In this document: piece after piece, positions 23,580-31,636 of the stretch
Layout of the letters: the number at the start of each line of letters is the position of its first letter
Position numbering within the stretch: position 1 is the first letter of the stretch
Assembly: GCA_019117285.1 (NCBI GenBank)
Contig: DXAA01000005.1
Span: 1 to 35,067 of the forward strand
DNA length: 35,067 nucleotides
Origin: Candidatus Limosilactobacillus intestinigallinarum
Lineage (GTDB): Bacteria > Bacillota > Bacilli > Lactobacillales > Lactobacillaceae
Reading direction: 5' to 3'
Notes under the pieces: model-generated
Told to the model about the DNA's origin: nothing
What the model saw: only the letters and a program-made list of their open reading frames with translations
The model's database searches: none
Made by a program: the position numbers and the translations under genes

Positions 23580-24554
23580 TTACAGTGCCTGGGCTGCCGT
23601 GATCAGGGCCACCTTGTAGGCATCGTCCTCGCTGCAGCCCCGTGAGAGGTCCGCAATTGGGGCGTTCAGGCCTTGCAGGATTGGGCCGACGGCGGTGAAG
23701 CCACCAAACCGTTGGGCAATCTTGTAGCCAATGTTACCGGCTTCCAGGCTTGGGAAGATGAAGACGTTGGCGTGACCAGCCACCTTGGAGCCAGGAGCCT
23801 TCAGTTCACCAACCGCTGGAACAAAGGCGGCATCAAACTGGAGTTCACCATCAGCTGGCAGGTCTGGATCCATCTCGTGAACCTTGGCCGTGGCGTCAGC
23901 CACCTTGGTGACCATGTCACCCTTGGCCGAGCCCTTGGTGGAGAAGCTCAGCAGGGCCACCTTCGGATCGATGCCGAAGAGCTTGGCCGTCTTGGCACTC
24001 TGGACGGCTACTTCGGCCATCGTTGGGGCGTCCAGTTCAATGTTGATCGCGCAGTCAGCAAAGATGTAGCGCTGGTCACCCTTGATCATCAGGAAGGCCC
24101 CGCTGATCCGGTGAACACCCGGCTTGGTCTTGACGATTTGAAGGGCCGGACGAACGGTGGAACCGGTGGAGTGAACCGCCCCGGAAACCATCCCATCAGC
24201 CTTGCCCATGTAGACCAGCATGGTACCGAAGTAGCTGACGTCCTTGAGCATCTCTTCGACCTGTTCAGGGGTGTTCTTACCCTTCCGCCGTTCCAGCAGG
24301 GCGTCGAACATGGCCTTCTTGTCAGCCTCTGGGTATGCGGCCGGGTCGATGATCGTCAGACCGGCGATGTCGAAACCGTTGTCCTGGGCGGTCTTTTCAA
24401 TGTCAGCCCGGGTACCAAGCAGGATTGGTTTCAGCAGACCATCCTTCTGCAGACGAACGGCCGCACCGAGGATCCGCTTATCCTCACCTTCAGGGAACAC
24501 GATCGTCTTACCCTGTCCCTTTACCTTAGCAGCAATTTCATCAAATAGTTCCAT
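23580..24554 (-). CDS. pta: Phosphate acetyltransferase
   Basis: A 324-residue enzyme interconverting acetyl-CoA and acetyl phosphate, linking the phosphoketolase product acetyl-P to CoA and, in heterofermenters, to ethanol formation. It has the short single-domain form typical of firmicutes. Family features include FPEGEDKRILGAA near the start, KADGMVSGAVHSTGSTVRPALQ, and the C-terminal GPILQGLNAPIADLSRG with the catalytic region. AGGAGG precedes the ATG by 9 nt. It follows ung by 42 nt in one unit and is closed by a strong terminator. A cre-like site upstream of ung suggests CcpA control. Confidence 0.97.
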   Translation of the reverse strand: MELFDEIAAKVKGQGKTIVFPEGEDKRILGAAVRLQKDGLLKPILLGTRADIEKTAQDNGFDIAGLTIIDPAAYPEADKKAMFDALLERRKGKNTPEQVEEMLKDVSYFGTMLVYMGKADGMVSGAVHSTGSTVRPALQIVKTKPGVHRISGAFLMIKGDQRYIFADCAINIELDAPTMAEVAVQSAKTAKLFGIDPKVALLSFSTKGSAKGDMVTKVADATAKVHEMDPDLPADGELQFDAAFVPAVGELKAPGSKVAGHANVFIFPSLEAGNIGYKIAQRFGGFTAVGPILQGLNAPIADLSRGCSEDDAYKVALITAAQAL

Positions 24555-24596
24555 TATGCTAAACCTCCTCTAGTAGTGGTCATCAAGCATCTACAC

Positions 24597-25301
24597 CTAG
24601 TTTGCGATCCGCGAATCAACCACCGGCTGGGCCGGCAGTTGCCAATCAATCGGCTTCTCTCCCATTGCCTGAAGTGCCTCGTTGGTCTTAGAGAATGGTC
24701 GGGAACCGAAGAAACCACGGTTGGCGGACAGCGGACTCGGGTGGGCCGATTCAAGGACAATGTTGGTGTCCAAGTTGATCAGCTTCTTCTTGTCGCGGGC
24801 GGCCCGTCCCCACAGGATGAAGATCACCGGCTTAGGACGTTCGGACAGGGCGTGGATCGCCGCGTCCGTCAGCTTCTCCCAGCCGTGACCCTTGTGCGAG
24901 AAGGCCTGACCGTCACGAACGGTCAGCACCGAGTTCAAAAGCAGGACCCCTTGATCGGCCCACTTCTTCAAATAGCCGTGGTTAACCGGGGTACACCCCA
25001 GGTCATTCTGCAGTTCCTTGTAGATATTTTGCAACGACGGCGGCACCGGGACTCCCGGCAGGACCGAAAAACTGCACCCGTGGGCCTGGTGTGGTCCATG
25101 GTACGGATCTTGACCCAGGATCACCACCTTGACCGCATGAAAGGGGGTCCACTCGAAGGCCTCGAAGATGTGGTGCATCTCCGGGTAGACCGTGTGGTGT
25201 GTGTATTCTTCCTTCAGAAATTCCCGTAGCTGCGCGTAATACGCGCTCTCAAACTGTGGTTTTAAAACATCCCACCAGTCATTGTGAATTAGTTGTTTCA
25301 T
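24597..25301 (-). CDS. ung: Uracil-DNA glycosylase
   Basis: A 234-residue family-1 enzyme that removes uracil from DNA. The water-activating motif [18 protein letters not shown] carries Asp65, and the DNA minor-groove intercalation motif is [18 protein letters not shown] near residue 190. The core [17 protein letters not shown] and [12 protein letters not shown] are also family-typical. GAGGTGC lies 10 nt before the ATG. It is the first gene of ung-pta, an arrangement common in lactobacilli. Confidence 0.97.
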   Translation of the reverse strand: MKQLIHNDWWDVLKPQFESAYYAQLREFLKEEYTHHTVYPEMHHIFEAFEWTPFHAVKVVILGQDPYHGPHQAHGCSFSVLPGVPVPPSLQNIYKELQNDLGCTPVNHGYLKKWADQGVLLLNSVLTVRDGQAFSHKGHGWEKLTDAAIHALSERPKPVIFILWGRAARDKKKLINLDTNIVLESAHPSPLSANRGFFGSRPFSKTNEALQAMGEKPIDWQLPAQPVVDSRIAN

Positions 25302-25324
25302 GACTATTAAGCACCTCGTCTATT

Positions 25325-25330
25325 ATTTTA
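25325..25330 (-). promoter_or_regulatory. -10 box of ung-pta
   Basis: TAAAAT on the minus strand preceded by TGC, giving an extended -10 element; the -35 region is GC-rich and poor. Transcription should start near 25318. Confidence 0.5.
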
Positions 25331-25360
25331 GCATATCTCCCCGCCCCCTGCGCACCGAAA

Positions 25361-25374
25361 TGAAAACGCTTTGG
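25361..25374 (+). promoter_or_regulatory. cre-like site upstream of ung-pta
   Basis: TGAAAACGCTTTGG matches 12 of 14 positions of the cre consensus. Its centre is about 49 bp upstream of the predicted ung-pta start, a position where CcpA activates pta in Bacillus subtilis. It also lies upstream of the divergent LURP-one gene. Confidence 0.5.
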
Positions 25375-25437
25375 CGGTAGGCAATTGCCGGACAAACTGG
25401 TAAAATATTCATAAATGAGTAGATTGGTGGTGAAAAA

Positions 25438-26007
25438 ATGCGGCAATTATATCTGCGGGATCACGCGACCGACCTGCACGGGACCACGGTCATCCGTGAT
25501 CACCAGGGCCGGTCATGCTACCTCCTGGTCGGTAAGTGGGGAATGCACTACGATGTCCTCTCCCTCTATGCGATCAGTGGGGCCCTGCTCGCTGAGGTCA
25601 AGCAGCAATCGCTGGGGATGCTCCCCAAGTTTGCCCTCTACCTCAACCGCCAGCGGGTCGGCACGGTCGGCAAGTCCCTGGGCTTCGTCCGCCAGGTAAT
25701 CTACATCCGGGGGTTAAACTGGTTCATCGTCGGGTCGGCCCTGGCCGGCCGCTACCGGGTCTTCCAGGGCAGTCGCCAGGTCTTCTCCCTCCAACCGGTG
25801 GAGCTCACCGGCAACTACTACCACGAGCTGAAGGTCGCCCAGCAGGCCGACGAACCCCTCGCCATCCTGGTGGCCAGTGTCCTCGACCACTGGGCCCGGC
25901 ATGGGCAACGCGATCGGAACTGGCTCCGCCTCCGCCACCCCCGTCTGGCTGACAACCTCGGAATGGGCATCAAGTGTAACAATATCGAAAACGAGCAACA
26001 CCGTTGA
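25438..26007 (+). CDS. LURP-one/YxjI-family protein
   Basis: A 189-residue cytoplasmic protein of the LURP-one-related (YxjI, DUF567) family, a tubby-like beta-barrel fold of unknown biochemical role. The N-terminal MRQLYLRDHATDLHGTTVIRDHQG, then AISGALLAEVKQQSLGMLPKFALY and VGTVGKSLGFVRQVIYIRGLNWFIVG fit the repeated strands of the family, and DEPLAILVASVLDHW is the conserved C-terminal helix. GGTGGTGA precedes the ATG. The last codons (NEQHR) lie inside the left arm of a terminator, so the C-terminus is short on conserved residues. Lipid or membrane association is speculative. Confidence 0.82.
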   Translation: MRQLYLRDHATDLHGTTVIRDHQGRSCYLLVGKWGMHYDVLSLYAISGALLAEVKQQSLGMLPKFALYLNRQRVGTVGKSLGFVRQVIYIRGLNWFIVGSALAGRYRVFQGSRQVFSLQPVELTGNYYHELKVAQQADEPLAILVASVLDHWARHGQRDRNWLRLRHPRLADNLGMGIKCNNIENEQHR

Positions 26008-26034
26008 TTGCGATGCTGCTCGTTGCTGTTTTAA
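25990..26034. terminator. Bidirectional terminator between the LURP-one gene and smpB
   Basis: AACGAGCA (25990-25997) pairs with TGCTCGTT (26017-26024). The left arm is coding sequence of the LURP-one gene; the minus strand ends in CGTTTTCG for smpB and the plus strand in GCTGTTTTA. Confidence 0.7.
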
Positions 26035-26501
26035 TAATGTTTCATTACCCGTTCAATCTCGCGGTTTTGCTCCAGCCGCTTGATGGCCTCACGCTTGTCA
26101 TACTGGTGTTTACCCTTGGCAACCCCCAGCAGGACCTTGGCATAGCCATGCTTGATGTACATCTTCAGTGGGATCAGGGTGACCCCCTTGTCCTGGAGGG
26201 TCCCAGTTAGGCGGTGGATCTCCTTCTTGTGGAGAAGAAGCTTCCGGTTACGCAGCGGGTCCTGATTGAAGTAGGTCCCGTTGTCGTACTCGCTGATGTG
26301 GACGTTCATCAGCCAGGCCTCCCCGTTCTTGATCTGTGCAAACCCGTCCTTGAGGTTGACCCGGTGGGCGCGGACCGACTTAATCTCGGTCCCGGTCAGC
26401 ACCAGCCCCGCCTCATAGGTGTCCGTCACGAAATAGTCGTGGCGGGCCTTTTTGTTTTGGGCAATCAGGTTATCGTTTGAATGTTGGGACTTCTTTGCCA
26501 T
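26031..26501 (-). CDS. smpB: tmRNA-binding protein SmpB
   Basis: A 156-residue RNA-binding protein that delivers tmRNA to stalled ribosomes. It has the OB-fold core with [22 protein letters not shown] and the conserved RNLLH-type loop as [12 protein letters not shown], the [20 protein letters not shown] signature, and a basic C-terminal tail that occupies the empty mRNA channel. GGAGGGATAGC precedes the ATG. It follows rnr by 18 nt in the secG-esterase-rnr-smpB run; its RNA partner ssrA lies at 8.3-8.7 kb. Confidence 0.98.
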   Translation of the reverse strand: MAKKSQHSNDNLIAQNKKARHDYFVTDTYEAGLVLTGTEIKSVRAHRVNLKDGFAQIKNGEAWLMNVHISEYDNGTYFNQDPLRNRKLLLHKKEIHRLTGTLQDKGVTLIPLKMYIKHGYAKVLLGVAKGKHQYDKREAIKRLEQNREIERVMKHY

Positions 26502-26519
26502 GCTATCCCTCCGTTAAAA

Positions 26520-28880
26520 TCATGAACGACGACGACGGTGACGACGACCCTCGGAATGGTGGTCACGGGAGTTGTTGTGGTGGCGACTCTGGCCCCGGTT
26601 GATCTGCCGGTTATTGACGTGACCATTGTGCTTGTTGCGGTCCCGGCGGTTAAAGTGCCCGTGGTTCCCGCGCCGGTCGTCGTGCGGCACCCGAATCTTG
26701 GTGGTTGGGGTGTTCTCCGGATGAACGATCTCGAAGTCGACCTCCCGCAGGTCCTTGTCGACCCGAAGGAGCTTGACCTGGATTGGCTGCCCGATCTGGA
26801 AGATCCGGTGGGTCTTGCGCCCAATCAGGGCCAGGTGCTTCTCGGAATATTCATAGTAGTCATCGTTCATCACGCTGATGTGGATCAGACCCTCAACGGT
26901 GTTCGGCAGTTCGACAAACAGGCCAAACTTCATCACGGAGCTGACCACGGCGTCAAATGTCTCGCCAATGTGGTCCTCCATGTATTCGGCCTTCTTCATG
27001 CTGTCGACGTCCCGCTCCGTGTCGATCCCCCGCCGTTCGGTGACGGAGGTGTGCTCGGCAATCTCCGGCAGCTTATCACGCCAGTGGGCCTTGGCCCGCT
27101 CATCCTTGCCGTGGGCATCATACCACTTGATCAGGCGGTGAACCGTGTCGTCAGGGTACCGCCGAATCGGCGAGGTGAAGTGGGTGTAGTATGGGGCCCC
27201 CAGGCCGAAGTGACCGAGTTCCTCGTCCGAGTACTTCGCCTGCTGCATACTCCGCAGCATCATGACCTGGACCATCGCTTCCTCCGGCTTACCGGCAACG
27301 TCCTTCAAGACGTTCTGCAGCATCTTCGGCTTGACGTTGTTGATGTCACCGTGGACCGTGATCCCGAAGACCTCCAGGAAGTCGACGAAGGACTTGATCC
27401 GGTCCTTGTCCGGCGTCTCGTGGATCCGGTAGAGGAATGGCACCTTCTCCTTGAAGTAGTGCTCAGCCACCGTCTCGTTGGCCGCCAGCATGAAGGATTC
27501 AATCATCCGTTCCGCCAGGCCCCGTTCCCGGAGCTGGATGTCGGTCGGGTGGCCCTTGTCGTCGACGATGATTTTGGCTTCGGGGGCATCGAAGTCAATG
27601 GCCCCCCGCCGCTTCCGGTTCTTGAGCAGGATGCGGTGCAACTCGCCCATCGTCTCAAACATCGGCACCAGGTTCTTGTACTCGGCGATCGTCTTCGGGG
27701 CGTGGGCCTCCAGAATCCGGTTGACCGCCTTGTAGGTCATCCGGGCGTGGGACCGCATGACACTCGGGAAGATCCGGTGGTTGACGATCTTCCCGTTCTC
27801 ATCGATCTCCATCTCACAGCTCATCGCCAGTCGTTCCTCGCCCGGGTTCAGGGAGCAGATCCCGTTGGACAGGCGCTTCGGCAGCATCGGTACGACCCGG
27901 TCGGTCAGGTAGACCGAGGTTCCCCGCTTGAAGGCCTCCTTGTCCAATGGGGTGCCCGGCTTGACGTAGTGGCTAACGTCGGCGATGTGGACCCCGAGGT
28001 GGTAGTGGCCGTTATCCATCTTCCAGGCCACCACGGCGTCGTCCAGGTCCTTGGACTCGATGGCATCGATCGTGACCAGCGGCTGGTCGGTGATGTCTTC
28101 ACGGCCCTTCTTCTCCTCCGGCAGGACGTGCAACGGAATCTTGTTGGCCTGCTCAAGGGCCTCTTTAGGGAATTCGTGGGGAACATCGTGGGCGTAGATG
28201 ACCGACATGATATCAATGCCGGGCTCGTCTTTATCCCCGATGACCTCGGTGACCGCCCCGGTCATAACCTTGGGTGAATCATCATCCGGGTAGGTGGCCA
28301 CTGTCGCCGTGACCACCTGGCCATCCATCGGCTTCAGGCCCTGGTCGGTGACGAAGAAGCGGTAGGAATTGAGCTTCTTGTCCTTCAACAGGATTTCCCC
28401 GATGTAGTTACCGACCGTCTCCTGCTTGAATTCACCGACGACCCGCTCGTAGTTGTGCTCGACGATCGACGTAACCCGACCCTCGGGACCCTGGTCGGTG
28501 CCCGGCTTACCGGGGCGCAGGACCTTGACCGTCACCTGGTCACCATTTAAGGCGTGCATAGTGTGGTCGGGATTGATGTACATGTCGGGCAAGTCGGGAT
28601 CGTAGTCGACGAAGCCGAAGCCCTTATCGTTGCCGTGGAAGGTCCCGGTCAGGGGCTGTTGCTTGATCACCGCTTCAAACTCGCCCTTGTCAGTTACCTG
28701 GACCTTCTTGTCCCGTTCCAGCTGGGCCAGGGCCTGGACGACCGGCGTGAACTGGTCACCATTGTCCATCCCCAGATGGTAGGCGATCCGCTCGGCGGAG
28801 TAGCTGACCCCGGCGTTGTCAGTTAAGTATTTGAGAATTTGATCTGCTAAGTGTTGCTTATTATTTGTTCTTGCTGTCAT
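26520..28880 (-). CDS. rnr: Ribonuclease R
   Basis: A 786-residue processive 3'-5' exoribonuclease that degrades structured RNA and the defective mRNAs released by trans-translation. Domains in order: winged helix (about 8-70), two cold-shock domains (about 78-225), the RNB catalytic domain (about 260-590, with acidic cluster Asp272, Asp278, Asp280, Asp281 in TIDAIESKDLDDAV and FTSPIRRYPDDTVHR), and S1 (about 637-720). The C-terminal tail (about 730-786) is unusual: almost only Arg, His, Asn, Gly, Asp and Ser, ending RRHRRRRS. The ATG at 28878-28880 follows GAGG at 6 nt, so the longer frame is not used. It overlaps the esterase gene end by 20 nt. Confidence 0.97.
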   Translation of the reverse strand: MTARTNNKQHLADQILKYLTDNAGVSYSAERIAYHLGMDNGDQFTPVVQALAQLERDKKVQVTDKGEFEAVIKQQPLTGTFHGNDKGFGFVDYDPDLPDMYINPDHTMHALNGDQVTVKVLRPGKPGTDQGPEGRVTSIVEHNYERVVGEFKQETVGNYIGEILLKDKKLNSYRFFVTDQGLKPMDGQVVTATVATYPDDDSPKVMTGAVTEVIGDKDEPGIDIMSVIYAHDVPHEFPKEALEQANKIPLHVLPEEKKGREDITDQPLVTIDAIESKDLDDAVVAWKMDNGHYHLGVHIADVSHYVKPGTPLDKEAFKRGTSVYLTDRVVPMLPKRLSNGICSLNPGEERLAMSCEMEIDENGKIVNHRIFPSVMRSHARMTYKAVNRILEAHAPKTIAEYKNLVPMFETMGELHRILLKNRKRRGAIDFDAPEAKIIVDDKGHPTDIQLRERGLAERMIESFMLAANETVAEHYFKEKVPFLYRIHETPDKDRIKSFVDFLEVFGITVHGDINNVKPKMLQNVLKDVAGKPEEAMVQVMMLRSMQQAKYSDEELGHFGLGAPYYTHFTSPIRRYPDDTVHRLIKWYDAHGKDERAKAHWRDKLPEIAEHTSVTERRGIDTERDVDSMKKAEYMEDHIGETFDAVVSSVMKFGLFVELPNTVEGLIHISVMNDDYYEYSEKHLALIGRKTHRIFQIGQPIQVKLLRVDKDLREVDFEIVHPENTPTTKIRVPHDDRRGNHGHFNRRDRNKHNGHVNNRQINRGQSRHHNNSRDHHSEGRRHRRRRS

Positions 28881-29637
28881 CTGATACCTCGAATAATCTT
28901 TGTAAATAGTCATTGACGTCACTGAACAACTGCCGATGGGCCGTGTTGACCGTCAGCAGGTGGGTGGCGTTTGGGTAGAAATGGTAGTCAACCGGTGTCC
29001 CCTGGGCCCGCAGCCGGTTTGCCAGCTGGGCACCAGACTGGGGATCAATCATCTCGTCGCGGCCCCCCTGGGCGATAAAGAAGGGCTGGTGAATCCGGTC
29101 CAGGTTTGCGTCCAATTGCTTGGTCATCGCCTGAATAGCTGCTAGCTGGGCCGGCAGGTGGTCCTTGATCCAGGCCATCTTAGGGGTGACGGTGGCCGCC
29201 GGGGTCTGTTCCTTGCGGTAGTAGTTCATGGCCAGGCGGGGGAAGTACTCCGGCACGTTGGACCGCCCCCAGCTGGTGATCGGTGAGGCAAAGACGCCCC
29301 CACCGGCCAGCTGGTCATCGTTCTCCAAAGCCCGCGTGGCGAAGAGGCCCCCCAGGGAGAGGCCAAAGATCGCCAACTGGTCATGCCCGCTGTCGCGCAG
29401 GCGGCGAATTGCCATTTGGGTGTCTACCCACCAGGCGTCGGGGTCGCCATCACGCAGGATCTTGCAGGGATCCCCACCGTGCCCGGTGAAGACCGGGGCG
29501 TAGACCGTGTAACCGTGTTTCTGCAGGGCCCGGCCCAGCATCCGGACGTCGTTGCTGTTGCCCGAGTAGGCGTGCAGCAGGATTACCGCCGGCCGACCGC
29601 CGTTGAAGTAGAAGGGCTCACCAGGATATGTTTTCAT
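28861..29637 (-). CDS. Alpha/beta-hydrolase carboxylesterase
   Basis: A 258-residue serine esterase of the Est30/YvaK-type carboxylesterase family, usual in secG-est-rnr operons. The oxyanion region is LLHAYSGNSNDV, the nucleophile elbow is FGLSLGG (Ser94), the acid is in GGRDEMIDPQSG (about residue 197-203) and the catalytic His in NATHLLTVN. The ATG at 29635-29637 follows AAGGATGG; a start three codons earlier overlaps it. It probably hydrolyses short acyl esters, and its natural substrate is unknown. It overlaps rnr, so translation is coupled. Confidence 0.92.
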   Translation of the reverse strand: MKTYPGEPFYFNGGRPAVILLHAYSGNSNDVRMLGRALQKHGYTVYAPVFTGHGGDPCKILRDGDPDAWWVDTQMAIRRLRDSGHDQLAIFGLSLGGLFATRALENDDQLAGGGVFASPITSWGRSNVPEYFPRLAMNYYRKEQTPAATVTPKMAWIKDHLPAQLAAIQAMTKQLDANLDRIHQPFFIAQGGRDEMIDPQSGAQLANRLRAQGTPVDYHFYPNATHLLTVNTAHRQLFSDVNDYLQRLFEVSDDSKNK

Positions 29638-29660
29638 CACTACCATCCTTTTCCACTGTC

Positions 29661-29691
29661 AAAAAAAGCCCCCTGAATCGCTGCAGGGGGC
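29661..29691 (-). terminator. Terminator between secG and the esterase gene
   Basis: GCCCCCTG (29668-29675) pairs with CAGGGGGC (29684-29691), and the minus strand continues with seven T. This is strong, although it lies inside what is usually one operon, so it probably sets the secG:rnr ratio by partial read-through. Confidence 0.88.
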
Positions 29692-29704
29692 ACACTACCA
29701 ATGT

Positions 29705-29944
29705 CTAATGTGATGATACGTAAACCATGGCCAATGCCAGGATGAAGAAGAGTGCCCCACAGATTGTCGTGACAATTTGCATGACCGCCTCAAACCCACG
29801 GGCCTTGCGCCGGGAGAAGAGGTCCCCCGCCCCACCCGTCAGGGCTGACATTGCGTCGTTATCGTTCTTTGCAGGTTGCATCATTACACACGCGATTAAA
29901 ACTACGCAATCAATTAAAAATAAGATCATTAATGTGTTATACAA
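29705..29944 (-). CDS. secG: Preprotein translocase subunit SecG
   Basis: A 79-residue membrane subunit of the SecYEG translocon. Two membrane helices (about 3-22 and 55-76) flank the cytoplasmic loop with the family pattern ALTGGAGDLFSRRKARGFEAVM. It uses a TTG start at 29942-29944 with AGGAGG 8 nt upstream; the next ATG at residue 6 would remove part of helix 1. It is the first gene of the secG-esterase-rnr-smpB series. Confidence 0.95.
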   Translation of the reverse strand: MYNTLMILFLIDCVVLIACVMMQPAKNDNDAMSALTGGAGDLFSRRKARGFEAVMQIVTTICGALFFILALAMVYVSSH

Positions 29945-30010
29945 GGAATTTTCCTCCTAATATTTTACCCACTATATCTTTATTATCATACCATAAGCCC
30001 CGGTTGAATG

Positions 30011-31543
30011 CTATACGTTCGCATAGTGGGCCGCACTCATTATCCGCCGGTAGCACTGGTTGGTCGGGGTGAAGTTCGCCCGGATCAGCAGGGTATCACC
30101 GGCCTGAATCGTCGTCTGCCCATTAGGGATGAGCTTATCCTCGCCCCGGTAGATCAGGGTCACAATACTGTCAGCCGGCCAGGGGTAGTCCTTAACCTGG
30201 CAGCCATCCAGGCGCGAACCCGCGTAGACGGTCACCGGCATCGTGACGTTCTGCTCCGGCTTCTGGGGATGCTTACCGATGAAGGCGTTGAACATCGCCG
30301 TGTAGACCGGTTCGCCGTGGAAGGCGTTGACCACCAGGTAGGCCACCACCGCCACCGTTGCCAGCGGCATCAGGTGGGCCAGGGAGCCAACCATCTCGGT
30401 GATCAGCAGGATGGCAGTAAACGGTGCCTTACTGATGCAGGCGAAGTAGCCCGCCATGGCGTAGATGATGAAGTTGGGCAGGTAGCGGGCCGGCAGGAGC
30501 CCCAGCTGGTTCATCAGGGCACAGTAGAGGGCCCCGAGCACCGCTCCCAGGGTCAGGATCGGTAAAAAGATCCCCCCGGGCAGCTGGGAACCATAGCTGA
30601 TCATTGAGAAGACGAAGCGCAGGACAAAGAGGCCGAGGAAGAGGCTCACGGAAACCGGCATCAGGCGCAGGGTCCCAATCAGCTGGTTCCCCCCACCCAG
30701 GGTCTGCGGCCAGTACCAGGCAATCGGGATCACTAACAGGAACGGTACCACCGGGTAGGCCAGCGGTGGCAGCCACTTCAGCTTGGCACTCCAGCTGTTG
30801 AGACGCAGGATCACGATCTGATACAGTCGCCCCAGCAGGCCCAGTGCGAGTCCCAGGACCAGCAGGTGCCAGTAGAACCTGGTCGGCAGCATCTGCTCAT
30901 ATGGAACGTTTAAGACCGGCCGCAAGCCAAAGAAGACCATCGAGACCATGTTGGAACAAAGCGCCGAGACGAAGGTCGCCAGCCAGATCACCGGTGAGAA
31001 GTTGTGGTAGACCTCCTCGAGGATGAAGATGGTGCTAGCGATCGGGGCGTTGAAGGCTGCCGCGAGCCCGGCGGCGGCCCCGCTGGCGATGCCGACTTGC
31101 CGGTCCAGCTGGTTGGAATGGAGGTTTTCCGCCACCCCCTGACCGATCGTGGCCCCCAGCTGAATTGAGGGCCCTTCCCGACCGAGGTAGAGGCCCGAAC
31201 CAATGGCCAGGATCCCGCCGACGAACTTGCGCCAGAGGACCGGCCACCACTCCTCGTCAAACTGGCTGGTCAGTTGCCCCTCAACCTGGGGAATCCCCGA
31301 CCCCTTGATGTTGGGGTTCCGTTGGGCCATCCACCCCAACAGGAGGGCGAGGACGACCGAACCGATCGCCCAGGGGATCAGCCAGAGGGGATGGGTGTGG
31401 AAGTACTGGAAGCTCTTGCCGACCAGGATCAGCAGGTGCTGGATGGCCAGCCGAAAGAGGCTCACCACCACCCCGGTCAGGAGGCCGATCAGGATGGCCC
31501 GCAGGAGCTGTTTGGTTTGACTATCGCGCTGAATGTTTTTCAT
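30011..31543 (-). CDS. ClC-family chloride/proton antiporter with TrkA-C domain
   Basis: A 510-residue ClC transporter. The three selectivity signatures are present: GSGIPQVEG (81-89), GREGPSIQLG (121-130) with gating Glu123, and GSQLPGGIFLP (about 315-325). The internal proton glutamate, equivalent to Escherichia coli Glu203, is in STIFILEEVYHN (Glu176), so it should be a 2Cl-/H+ exchanger rather than a channel. A cytoplasmic RCK_C/TrkA-C domain (about 430-500) follows; in firmicutes such domains can bind c-di-AMP or nucleotides, but that is untested here. The start is supported by a GGGGGAAC run. It has no clear terminator before secG, so transcription could continue into it. Confidence 0.93.
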   Translation of the reverse strand: MKNIQRDSQTKQLLRAILIGLLTGVVVSLFRLAIQHLLILVGKSFQYFHTHPLWLIPWAIGSVVLALLLGWMAQRNPNIKGSGIPQVEGQLTSQFDEEWWPVLWRKFVGGILAIGSGLYLGREGPSIQLGATIGQGVAENLHSNQLDRQVGIASGAAAGLAAAFNAPIASTIFILEEVYHNFSPVIWLATFVSALCSNMVSMVFFGLRPVLNVPYEQMLPTRFYWHLLVLGLALGLLGRLYQIVILRLNSWSAKLKWLPPLAYPVVPFLLVIPIAWYWPQTLGGGNQLIGTLRLMPVSVSLFLGLFVLRFVFSMISYGSQLPGGIFLPILTLGAVLGALYCALMNQLGLLPARYLPNFIIYAMAGYFACISKAPFTAILLITEMVGSLAHLMPLATVAVVAYLVVNAFHGEPVYTAMFNAFIGKHPQKPEQNVTMPVTVYAGSRLDGCQVKDYPWPADSIVTLIYRGEDKLIPNGQTTIQAGDTLLIRANFTPTNQCYRRIMSAAHYANV

Positions 31544-31587
31544 GACGTTCCCCCACTCAATTTTAGAATCACCTAACCATTCTACAC

Positions 31588-31629
31588 TAAAATCGCCGAC
31601 CCTGCTAAACGAGCAGCAGGATCGGCGAT
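31588..31629 (-). terminator. Terminator of the amino acid permease gene
   Basis: A 15-position stem (31592-31606 with 31615-31629, one G-U pair) whose minus-strand product continues TTTAG. It separates the permease from the ClC gene. Confidence 0.85.
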
Positions 31630-31636
31630 GTGAATC

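Noticed and set aside
26538-28277. A 579-codon open frame on the plus strand opposite rnr
   Set aside because: It is the antisense shadow of the RNase R gene, created by C/G-ending codons. It has no ribosome binding site and a proline/valine/aspartate-rich composition typical of such shadows.
31544-31587. Fluoride riboswitch or CLC-F identity for the ClC gene
   Set aside because: The leader is too short for the riboswitch, and the protein has GREGP, the internal proton glutamate and a TrkA-C domain, as in chloride/proton exchangers.
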